DNA of 64,000 bases from Pardosa pseudoannulata (taxonomy: Eukaryota; Arthropoda; Arachnida; Araneae; Lycosidae), in NCBI GenBank assembly GCA_032207245.1, contig CM063502.1:132759705-132823704 (forward strand). The letters run 5' to 3'. The position numbers were made by a program, and so were the translations under genes. Positions 36,904-49,072 of the stretch are shown here, piece by piece (the stretch's first letter is position 1; the number at the start of each line of letters is the position of its first letter). The notes below the pieces were generated by a model that was not told where the DNA came from, did not search any database, and was given only the letters and a program-made list of their open reading frames with translations.

Positions 36904-37615
36904 ATGGTTATAATTAAGACTTACATTTAAAAAACCTGTAAAAAAAAGAACTACTGGTCAGAATGACTTCAAATTTGAACTAAATATACTAGAAAAAGGG
37001 GGGAAACGACATGACATAAGATAAAAGTTCGAAAATGTATCAATAGAGGGAGCTATCTGCAACAAATTTTGCAAATTTAAAAGGCACTCACGACAAATTG
37101 CATTTGTTATAAAAACGCGGGATATGTGGCATTTTTTCCATCAAATAATCAGAACACTCATGCACATTGAAAAGTATGGTTGTTGATTTACTGTGAAACT
37201 CAGGCTAAAAGTATCGTATTTCAAAATGTGACTTTTAGCTGAATCCACTTTTGTAATACCACTTACAGTGCCATCTATTAATATACTGTGGAAATTTTTC
37301 AGTATATTCAGTTCAAATTTGAAATCATTCTGACTATTGGTTCTTTTTTTCCCCAAGTATTTTGAAAGTGCGACTTTAACCCTTAATTTGACAAGATTTT
37401 TTTTTTTTCAAATATTTTTTAATTTTAATTTCTGTTATTTTCCCATGTCTGTATAGACATTAGGATTTCTGTAAAATAAACAAAAAATATATCATTTTCC
37501 ATTTTTGAGATAATTAATGTCCGCTGTGGCGAACACTGATAATTATGTTATATAGTAGTTATACATGTCCGGTGTAGCAGACTTAGCCAAATTAAGGGTT
37601 AATTATAATCCCCCT
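36901..37615. mobile_element. Long-TIR MITE interrupted by a piggyBac-type MITE
   Basis: Inner part of the TIR: 36948-36990 against the complement of 37301-37343, identical at 38 of 43. Outer part: the left end contains GGTTATAATTAAGACTT. The right end reads the matching ATTATAATTAAAGTCGC on the other strand only once 37380-37602 is removed. Both ends abut TATA sequence. The full TIR is about 90 bp. No ORF; a TA target would suggest a Tc1/mariner-related MITE. Confidence 0.75.
37380..37598. mobile_element. piggyBac-type MITE (219 bp) with TTAA duplication
   Basis: Ends CCCTTAATTTG and CAAATTAAGGG are perfect 11-bp inverted repeats, with TTAA immediately outside each (37376-37379, 37599-37602). 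CCC ends plus TTAA duplication are the piggyBac hallmark. Internally ATGTCCGCTGTGGCGAACAC and ATGTCCGGTGTAGCAGAC are near-duplicates. It interrupts the right TIR of the surrounding MITE. Confidence 0.85.
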
Positions 37616-38017
37616 GTGTATATACACACATATCCCTAGTCATGCCATAAATTCTGATGCAGTTATAAATGAGTTTTATAAAAAAAACTTTGTAATCAAA
37701 GGTGAAATTAAATTTTCTTAAAGTGTATTTTAACTTTAAAATATTGCACCTTTTATTTAAAATGATCACCTTTTAAATTCTCACGTGCGTTACTTTGGCC
37801 AGTCATATTCGAGGCCCGAAATACTTCCATGAGAATTTTCATCGCTGCTTTCCCCAAAGAATATTTAAGACTTCGAATTGGGATACTGTTTTTGGCACCC
37901 CAATTTGAAATCTTAAACATTTGAATATTGGCAACAATTTATAATTATGGATTTAAAAGTGGATTGATGGAAATCCAATTTTTGTTTTTTATAAACTTTG
38001 CACATTCTTTTTCAACT
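37616..38017. other. Unassigned DNA between MITE and SINE
   Basis: Short GC-richer patch (37790-37910) with no ORF or inverted ends that I can see; otherwise plain AT-rich sequence. Confidence 0.4.
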
Positions 38018-38195
38018 ACTGGTGGGCCAACTTTTTAGGGCGCTGACTTTCAGAACCACAGTTTGCGAGTTTAAATCTCACTGCGACATGGATGTCCATA
38101 ACCATTCGGAATTTAACAGGCTTTAAGCAGTAGGTCCCGATCTCATTAGCCCGCATGTTGTAAGATGTAGACCATAGCGCTCCAAACCAAGTCAA
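38018..38195 (+). repeat. tRNA-derived SINE, diverged full-length copy
   Basis: Aligns along its whole length with the copy at 26428: tRNA-like head with degraded box B (GAGTTTAAATCTCAC), core TGGATGTCCATAACCATTCG, body CAGTAGGTCCCGATCTCATT, and CCAAACCAAG tail. Confidence 0.75.
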
Positions 38196-38200
38196 CATAT

Positions 38201-38600
38201 CTCAAAAGTGATTAGTTGAAAAAGGCTGAAATTTTGTATTTTGAACTGGTATAACATGTATTTGCGCATCTTTTTTATTGCATCTGCTCTTTAAATACGA
38301 CGAAAAGTTTCGATATAACATATATTAACATAGGATATATATAACGTAGGGCATAATTCAAAATCGATTAGCCGTAAAATGTTGAAATGTATTTAGGACT
38401 GTTACTGTGTCTAGATGTGCCTTTCCACTTTTGACTGCAATCTGCACTCTTTAAAACAAAAAATTTCAATAGAATGTTTTTAGCGCTGTACAGAATAACT
38501 CAAAAATGATTAGCTGTAAAATGTTGAAATTTTGTATTTAGGACTGTATTTATAACATCTAGGTGTGTACCTCCATTTTTGATCGCAATCCACACTCTAT
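38201..38600. repeat. Three tandem ~155-bp units
   Basis: Units start near 38201, 38357 and 38509 with CTCAAAAATGATTAGCTGTA-like sequence, then ATGTTGAAATTTTGTATTTA. They diverge by roughly a quarter of positions. No function inferred. Confidence 0.65.
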
Positions 38601-39077
38601 GTAACGAAAATTCTCATTAGTGCTTTCGATCTGCAACAAGGCACCCCAAAAATATCGACTTTTTCATGTGCAGTTCTGATAGTATAACATTGGAAACAAG
38701 GCTTATAAAGTCCATTTAAAAAAATAAGAATTATTTGTCGAAAACAAATTTTGGTTTTTATTGTTACTTCTTGGTGCTGATTAAGTATTATTAAGGCCAA
38801 AATTTTTGTTTCGAATGAATTATCTGTATAACATAGAGTCATTATAACATATAGTAACCTTGCACGTATCCGCCAGATAGCAGTAATTAAGCGGTACTGA
38901 GACGAAATGGATGGTATGAGAAACAAAATATAGTTTGAATCTTGGAGACAATGACCATACGATAATTCTCATAAAGCATAAAACAGTGATATATTAGACG
39001 TACAAGGAAGTAATGTGGCGTTCACATCGTATTTCTTTTCGTGATGGGAGGGGGCTGGGAGCATCCTCGTACGTGTA

Positions 39078-39080
<3 letters not shown>
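38601..39080. other. Unassigned DNA left of the transposon cluster
   Basis: An open frame on minus (38597-38926) shows no domain I recognise and no splice structure; I do not call it a gene. Confidence 0.4.
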
Positions 39081-39154
<74 letters not shown>

Positions 39155-39161
39155 GCACGCA
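39081..39161. repeat. (GT)n(AT)n(AC)n microsatellite
   Basis: Symmetrical compound tract directly left of the Tc1-like element at 39162, whose TA target it replaces or has grown from. Confidence 0.9.
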
Positions 39162-40357
39162 CACTGTCTAGCAATAAGTATTTGGACACCTGTGATAGAA
39201 AAGAAAAACTAACTTTATTCAAAACCAATAGTTGGTAAAGCCTCCCCGAGAGACAATTACAGCGTGAACTCTCCGGGGCATACATTCCACAAGTCTTTGT
39301 ATTACACCTAGTGGTATTGTCTTCCACTCGGCTTGGAGTAGACAAGTTCCTTCACCGATTTTACACGGGTAGTGCATCCCTTAATTTGGCGATCCAATTC
39401 GTCCCAGAGGTTCTCGATAGGGTCCAGGTCTGGTCTCTGGGCAGGCTAGTCCATTCGATTAACTCCACTGGCACCATACCAAGCCTTGGTTAACCTCAAA
39501 ACATGACAACTGGCATTGTCGTCTTGAAAGTAACAGGGGTGCAACCCGTAAACTGCTAAAACGTAGGAAGCACATTGTCATCCAAAATAGTGCAGTAGGC
39601 ATCGGCGTTGAGCTTACCATGAATGGGGACCAAGGGTCCCAGTCCATACTAGGAGAAACACCCCCAGACCGTAATTCCACCTTCGCCGAACTTGACTGTT
39701 GGCACAATGCATTCTGGCAGGAGACGTTCTCCAGCCAGACCAGACCCTGCCATCCGAACGGTAAAGGGTGAACCTTGATTCGTCGCTCCAAAGAACCAGT
39801 TTCCACTGATCTACGGTCCAATTTCGATATGCTTTGCACCCCATTAACCAAGCAGCGTGGTTGTACTTTGGGATCAACGGCTTATGGACAGCAGCACGAC
39901 CATGAAAACCAAGCAGATGTGCTTCCTTACGGATGGCATTCATTGAAACAATACTCCTTGATGCCTGTTGAATCTTCATGCGGATGAGGGCTATCGGTTG
40001 GGTGCTGTTCTTCCAAATTTCTCTGGACAGCACTCGTTGGTCTCTATGTCCCAGTTTCGTTGGTCTGCCGACTCTGGGCACATTCCGACAATCACCGATC
40101 ACCTTCCACTTTTTAATCACATAGGCCACTGTCGATTTTGATACTTCAGATCGCTAGATATGCCCCTTAAGGATCATTTGTGATACCCGATAATTATGCC
40201 TTTCTCGAAATCAGAAAGCTCCGAACGGCGCGGCATCTTGCATGCGACTAATGCCGATGCTGTTTCCTACACGATGTATACCGGCGGAGGCCGTGACGTA
40301 ACCCAGGACAGCATATATCGTCATTTGCATAGGTGTCCAAATATTTATTGGTAGGCA

Positions 40358-40360
<3 letters not shown>
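39162..40360 (-). mobile_element. Tc1-like transposon A, full length with TIRs
   Basis: Left end CACTGTCTAGCAATAAGTAT and the inverse of the right end, CACTGCCTACCAATAAATAT, continue together through TTGGACACCT. CACTG is typical of Tc1-type ends. TA follows the right end and continues as a (TA)n tract. Length of 1199 bp is normal for a Tc1 element. It encodes one broken transposase on the minus strand. Confidence 0.9.
39219..40236 (-). pseudogene. Tc1-like DD34E transposase, frameshifted
   Basis: Starts at 40236 with MPRRSELSDFEKG, the usual N-terminus of this group. A stop and frame change near 40170 precede the helix-turn-helix part (AYVIKKWK, VGRPTKL), and a further frame change follows near 39610. 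First catalytic D is in WSDESRF, second in FQDDNASCH, and the DPIENLWDE motif gives the third acidic residue, so all three survive though in different frames. The C-terminus ends at TGA 39219-39221 after GGFTNYWF, the family ending. It cannot make an active transposase as read. Confidence 0.88.

Positions 40361-40413
<53 letters not shown>
40361..40413. repeat. (TA)n separating Tc1-A from the hAT-type element
   Basis: Pure TA repeats; the neighbouring elements begin and end exactly at its borders. Confidence 0.95.
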
Positions 40414-41772
<1,359 letters not shown>

Positions 41773-42142
41773 CCGGATGATCCAAAAGTCAGGGCGAATA
41801 TTAAAAATGGATAATTCGAAAACGAATAAACATAAAAAGATACGATTTGCACCAAACGGAGCCGGGTTTTGTGTGGTAACGAAACGAAAATAGTTCTGTT
41901 CTTTGATTTCTGATGTAGGATTATGTAAAGCAACAAACAATATATAAAATAGAGCAACAGCAGCAGGTAATGGTAGTTGAAGCTTCTATGCATCGAAATG
42001 CTGTTCATAGTTGAGAAATCCCTCTTAGTTAAACTGTATGATAAGAATTTGGAAAATGCCATTGCAGCATTATGAACACATCACTAGAAGAAGGATATGC
42101 GAGATAGCAAAGGACCAATAACGTCTTCTGCATTGAACAAAA

Positions 42143-44499
42143 ATGATGAAGAAATTTGAAGCTACAGGTTCTTTGGTGTCAAGGCAAAAAAGTGGACGTC
42201 TCTCAACAGACGCTGCTGTTGCCACGAAAGTGGAGCAGACAGTGAAATCCATGTTGGCGGTAGCTGTACATAGGAAGTGCAGTGTTCGAGAAGTTTCGAG
42301 GCAGATAGGAATGTCGTACGGAAGTATTTGGAGAGCACTGCTAATAACTCTGAAATGGTATCCCCTGCAACGTCACAGCTCTAAAATAGGTAACTTTGGT
42401 AGCGTAATGGTCGAGCAGGGTTCTTCATATCGAACACAAGCGAGATGGAGAAGAAAGAAGGATTTATTCTGATATATACAAATATTTACATCATTTACAT
42501 TATCGACACGGCACATTCATCCTCGCCCGCCGGACAACAACTCTCAGACTAGCGTCTGGGCCACACAACATCATAAATGCACCGGTTGTACAGCGCCTGC
42601 GCAGTTGTTCTGGGAGCTTTAAAGATGGAAGATTTGGCGAGCGCGGGAGATAAGAAAATTAGGTTTCCCGTACAAACAGGTGTTTTCCAGTATCGTCTTT
42701 ACAGTAGCTTTGTGTTGTTAAGATGGAAGGTGCTTTTATTGTTAATGAGCAAAAAAGGTCCTTTTCAGGCCTAAAAATTTCTGAAAATAATGCTTCGGGT
42801 TTATGACAACCCCCCTTCCTTCGCTATTTGACTGTGAACTATGAAAAAAATTGTTGCAATACATACTATGTTCAAGTATTTATGCTACAGCAAACATGTC
42901 CTTTTTATATAAAATGCTGCTTGATAATAAAACAGTTTCATTAAAATATATTTCTCGGACTGGGTTACATAATTTGCATAGTTTTCTATAATCATAATTA
43001 TAAAATAAATTTCCAGTAAAAAATAATTCTTTTAGAAATTACCGATTTTAAGACAAATTAAAATAAGAAAAATTTAATTTTGAAACAAAAATGTTTGCCA
43101 CAGATTCATTTATGTGTGATTTCTAATTAAAAATGTTTTAGTGTTTACTGTAGATATTTTCATATGGCTTTTTCAGACCGATGTATTTATGTTGTGGTGA
43201 TCGATATTACCGATTTTAATAACAAGAAAAATTAAAGTAATAAAACATTACACAAAAATGTCATTTTAAAACGAAATCATAGCTGGTTTCATGATCATAA
43301 ATGTACCGGCCTTTTTTTCAGACTGGTGCACCTGCGATGTTGTGAAAAAAGCTAGTATTTACCATAGCTGTTTTCACACGAGTACATTTAAATGCACCAG
43401 CCTGTTTCAGACCGATGCACTTATGATGTTGTGATCACCGGATGCTAGTTCGCCAAATGTGGCAAATATTTGGCTCAATTGGAGGCCGGTGCATTTATGA
43501 TGTTGTGTTACCGAGACGCTAGTCAACTCTCAGCGTTTTCTCCCACACCCCTATGACGCTTGGCCCTCGTGACGTCACTCACAATCCCCCACACCCCTAT
43601 CTCTGTCTTTTCTGGAGGAGAGAATGGAGGCATGAGGACCCCCCCCCCCCACAGCTAGCAAAGAACACGTTCGACTGACGTCAGAGCGAGCCTTGATACA
43701 CAAACAAATACAAATAAAAATAGTTTTCCAGTAGCGTGATGCTACACCCTACAAGTTGCAACATAATCAATAACTGAAACCTCCTGACTTCGACTGTCAC
43801 AGAGGTTTTACGAATTTGGAATTCAGTAAGATGGAAGAGCAATACGACTGGCTTCACACTGTGCTTTGGACAGATGAAGCGCACTTCACATTCTTTGGAG
43901 CTGTTAACACCCACAATTGTCGAGTGCGGACCACAAAAAATCTACACTCATTTGTTGAGGTACCCTTCCAACAACCGAAAGTGACAGTCTGGTGTGGCTT
44001 CACTGCTGATTTGCATAATTGGTCCATTTTGTTTTTCAAGGAAGTCACACAGACGGATTTCAAAACAGTTTTTGTCACTTGTCAGCGATATATTGCACTG
44101 TTACAGAATAACATTATTCCTGAACTGCAAGGGCGACAAGCACTCCAAACAGTCACCTGTATGCAAGATGGAACACCACCTCATATTGCTTTGCCTGTGC
44201 AAAGCCTACTACGCTCAACATTTGGGGAGAATCGCATTATCAGTCGCGACTTTAACCATGCATGGCCTCCAAAATCTCCCAATCTGGCACCCTGTGACTT
44301 TTAGCTGTGAGGATTCTTGAAGTAAAAAGTATACCGCGACCAATCTGCATCACTAGTAGCACTGAAAGATACACTCCACCAAAATGTGTCTGCCATAAAG
44401 CAAGAAATGCTACTAAATGCTGTGACCTATGTGGTGACTCGTCTCACAGCTGTAGTTCTGAATGATGGACAGCACATTGAACATTTACTGCAGTACTAA
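42143..44499 (+). pseudogene. Mariner-family transposase in two broken halves
   Basis: The N-terminal half (42143 to ~42370) has helix-turn-helix features (KFEATGSLVSRQKSGR, QIGMSYGSIWRALL). The C-terminal half resumes at ~43741: WTDEAHF gives the first catalytic D, MQDGTPPHIA the second, and SPNLAPCDF the third. There are 42 residues between the second and third D, more than the 34 of classical mariner and nearer the DD41D group. A stop follows CDF in place of tryptophan; the frame then continues to the stop at 44497-44499. Both halves encode a YP..LQ stretch at the break, so they may derive from two copies. Non-functional. Confidence 0.82.
42547..43524. mobile_element. 978-bp MITE with 39-bp TIRs and 8-bp duplication
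   Basis: TIRs 42547-42585 and 43486-43524 agree at 36 of 39 positions (start GACTAGCGTCT, end AAATGCACCGG). AACTCTCA flanks both ends exactly (42539-42546, 43525-43532). Inside the right half, variants of TGATGTTGTGA and GATGCAC occur two or three more times, suggesting repeated transposase-binding sites. An 8-bp duplication fits hAT, P or Merlin groups; the ends do not decide which. Confidence 0.9.
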
Positions 44500-44734
44500 T
44501 TAACTGTAATTAAGTTGACTTGTAAGTTGTCAATATTTTCTCATTTTTGAATCATCTTTTGGTGCTATAAAAAACACTATAGCGCCATCTGTTGGTGACC
44601 AACACAACTATTTTTTTCGTTGCCACACAAAATTCGGTATCTTTTCCATCCGTTTGGTGCAAACCGTATCTTTGTATCTTCATTCGTTTGCGAATTATTC
44701 ATTTTTAAAGTTCGTCCTGACTTTTGGATCACCC

Positions 44735-46139
<1,405 letters not shown>

Positions 46140-46189
46140 TAAAATTACATATATATATCCTCATTTTTAATACATAATTTCCCAGCTAT

Positions 46190-47066
46190 AAAACGTTAGG
46201 TAAAGAATCAGTAGATGTTCCATATCAAAATTTGATCGGTTCTCTCATATAGCAATTGCTACTAGACCTGTATTGCTCATTCCGTCAGTTATTTAAGCCA
46301 CTTCAAGTCATGTTTTGGTAAAGAACATTGGGAAGCTGCTAAAAGAGTTCTTCGTTACATCAAAGAAACAATAAACCTAGCTCTGAAATTCCAGAAATAG
46401 GAACAAAATTAATAGGAATGACTGATGCTGACTGGGGTTTTTGTAAATTGACCGTAAATCATATACTGGTTATTGCTTTGAGTTTGCTGGATTTGTTGTA
46501 AGCTGGGAATCCAAAAAGCAAAGATTGGTTGCTTTATCAACGGCTGAAGTAGAATATATGGTCCTGACTGAAGCATCAAAGGAAGCCATTCATTTGAAGC
46601 AACAAGGGAATGACTCAGGATTACCTTTAACAAATGTGACAATTTTTATTGATAATCAACCGGCCAAAAGTTTAACAGAAAATTTTATTGTCAGTTCGAG
46701 ATTGAAGCATATCAACATAACAGAACACTTTATTAGAGATTCCGTCCTTCGAGGTGATGTGAAAGTCTTATATAAGAAAACAAAAGAAATGGTGGCAGAT
46801 ATATTCACCAAACCTTTACCAGGACCAAGATTCTTGTTCCTAAGAGATCATCTTGGACTGGTAGATATGGACTGTGAAAATTAACTTAGAATCTGTGCTC
46901 GTGAGGGGGAGTATTGTAATTATTATGACGTCATTCCTCACCCAGATATTCGATTTTCTCATGTTAACTGTAACTGCCTGTATTGTATGTTGTTAAGTTG
47001 CTGTTATGTTCGATTAAAGGGATGTTGCGTGTATAACATGTTTCAATGATGACCATAAATTCTAAC
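46190..47066 (+). mobile_element. Copia retrotransposon, 3' remnant with LTR
   Basis: Only the end of the reverse transcriptase/RNase H region and the 3' LTR remain. GTGAGGGGGAG (46901-46911) just before TGTAAT is the polypurine tract. The LTR would be 46915-47066, from TGTAAT to TAACA. The 5' part is missing and no second LTR is in the window. Confidence 0.75.
46205..46884 (+). pseudogene. Copia pol C-terminus (RT end and RNase H)
   Basis: In three frames one reads conserved copia stretches: YQNLIGSL, then KRVLRYIKE, then the RNase H segment VALSTAEVEYMVLTEASKEA (46525-46584). FIDNQPAK, FTKPLP and a final DMDCEN follow. Frameshifts and a stop before 46525 break it; from 46525 to the stop at 46882-46884 it is open. 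Confidence 0.82.
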
Positions 47067-47201
47067 AGCAATCCGATGATGTAGATATCCCATTCCGCCA
47101 TTAGCGAAGAGCCCAGCTAAACAACGGGTCAAAATACCTTACATTTATTTAATTAAAATAATGAGGTGAATGCATGGGGTTCTCTGACCCTTGTAATAAA
47201 A

Positions 47202-47207
<6 letters not shown>

Positions 47208-47271
<64 letters not shown>
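47208..47271. repeat. (TA)n microsatellite
   Basis: Uninterrupted TA repeats directly in front of repeat copy A at 47272. Confidence 0.95.
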
Positions 47272-47272
<1 letters not shown>

Positions 47273-47865
47273 CAATGCCAATTTATTAGCCAATTATAAG
47301 GAAAAATTAGCACCTATTATTTGGATTGCCCGGGCTTACTGGGCAATGAGAGAACCTAAGTGATATGCTGTCGTGACTCCATTCAAAAAAGTCCAACGTA
47401 GTAGGACTTTTACTGAGACTAAAAATGAACGTCTTTAGATGACAAGTGCTTTTGTATCGAATGCTCACGAATACACACTTCTATCACAAATTTCGAGTCC
47501 AACAGAGAGTGATTACGTGAATTTTTTTTCCCCAAGAGACCAACAGCTTACTCAGCGTTATTGCCTGTCATAAATGAACTTAAATAATTTAAGTTAGCTC
47601 GAAAATTACATATACAGCAATTTAGTTATTGAAGAAACAATACCATTTTCTGGAACAGCTGTCAAATGTGGTCAGTGGACTGAAAATTAGCATTTTCAGT
47701 CCATAGTAGCGTTAGTTTTGAGAGATGGGAAAAAAGAATATAAATGGGAAAACATTACTTTATCTAACATTTTATGGATGGGAAGTTAGATATTAAAAAA
47801 TAAGGAGGGACTAAAGGAGAATCTTGGATATCTATTTTAGGGGTAATAATTTTGATACATTACAC
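47272..47865 (+). repeat. Dispersed repeat with microsatellite ends, copy A
   Basis: Aligns with 48523-49072 in the same orientation: CCTATTATTTGGATTGC, GCTTACTGGGCAAT, TTTTGTATCGAATGCT, GTGGACTGAAAATTAGCATTT and CTATTTTAGG have counterparts in order. TA repeats lie in front and CA/TA repeats behind. No ORF; class unknown. Confidence 0.7.
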
Positions 47866-48522
47866 ACACACATATATTACATCACGGAATCAGCGGTGAT
47901 CTCCGAGAGTATAAATCGTGGATGGTCTAACAAATTTTCAGTAGCCATCCAAAATTACCTAAAAATGTAAAGAAACGCGCCCAAATTTGATTTGCTGGGG
48001 CTAGATTAAACAAAAATGGTGCAGTCGATAAACCGATGTACCGTAAATGCCTTTACCCACCTTATGTTTAAATATAGAAGAAAAGCAGGTTTGCTTCGTA
48101 CTCTGCCAGCCATGTCGATTGTCAAAAAACTTATAGAAACTTCGTTCTCTCAACCGAGATAGACGCGAACATTAGCAGCAAATTAAAAAAAAAAAAAAAA
48201 AAAATCGGCATTCTTCCGGTGTGGTTTATTAGCGGGCCAGCTGGTCACTTGAAATTGAAAAATAACTGGCCAGGGTCCGAACTGTGCAACCAAATACCGT
48301 GTGATTTGAAAGGAATAAAGAAGCCAGAGCTTCAGGTTAAGATTTTACTGGTGAAGATACGAAAGAGATTTCACTCTTGAACTGAAGTTCTTTTCTTCAT
48401 ATCGAAATTGAATTAAAATAGGAGAAAATAATTGAGATGGGTTTAGGTTAAATTTTTAATATATTACACACAAACACAAAAATATACACACACATATATA
48501 TGTGTGTGTGTGTGTGTGTGTA
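47866..48522. other. Spacer between repeat copies, ending in (AC)n(GT)n
   Basis: No gene. Holds a 21-bp poly-A-like run near 48183-48204 and an AC/TA/TG compound microsatellite at 48464-48522. Confidence 0.5.
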
Positions 48523-49072
48523 ACCAGGGAAATTATCTTTCCCCAATTACACGGGAAAATGCCCCCTGTTATTTGAATTTTTCGGACTTACTGGGCAATT
48601 AGAAGTCCTAATCCTAATGCAGTCGTAGTTCCATTAAAGAGAGCGAAGTCCAGTGTAGTAGAACTTTATAGAGGATAAAACTGCCCCGTCTTTATAAGGC
48701 AAGAGTTTTGTATCAAATGCTACAAGAAAAATACATTTTGTCGCAATGATGTAATTTCATTCCCATAAGACTTAGATTATTCAACATTATTTGGGAGTCC
48801 AGAGTGAGCCTTGATCATTTACGTTAGCTTGAAAACCACGCAGGTAGCAGTTTAATTATTAAATTAATGAAACTATTTAACTGGGACAGTTGAAAAATGT
48901 GGCTAGTGGACAGAAAATTAGCATTTCTTCTAGTGTTAGTTTTGGGAAGCGGACAAAAAGAATTTAAGTAGGCCAACATTTCACAGCTGGGAAATTAGGT
49001 ATTAAATTGAGAAGGTAAACAGAAGAATTTTAGATAGATATTTTAGACGTAAAATTTTTCATATATTACAGA
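48523..49072 (+). repeat. Dispersed repeat with microsatellite ends, copy B
   Basis: Second copy of the family at 47272-47865, perhaps two thirds identical, preceded by a TG repeat and followed by CATATATTACAG and a poly-C run. Confidence 0.7.

Noticed and set aside
37141..37356. 71-codon minus frame with a QNDFKFELNI start
   Set aside because: It lies across the MITE's inverted repeat and has no independent support.
38597..38926. 109-codon minus frame
   Set aside because: No domain, no splice signals, many AT-rich codons; treated as chance.
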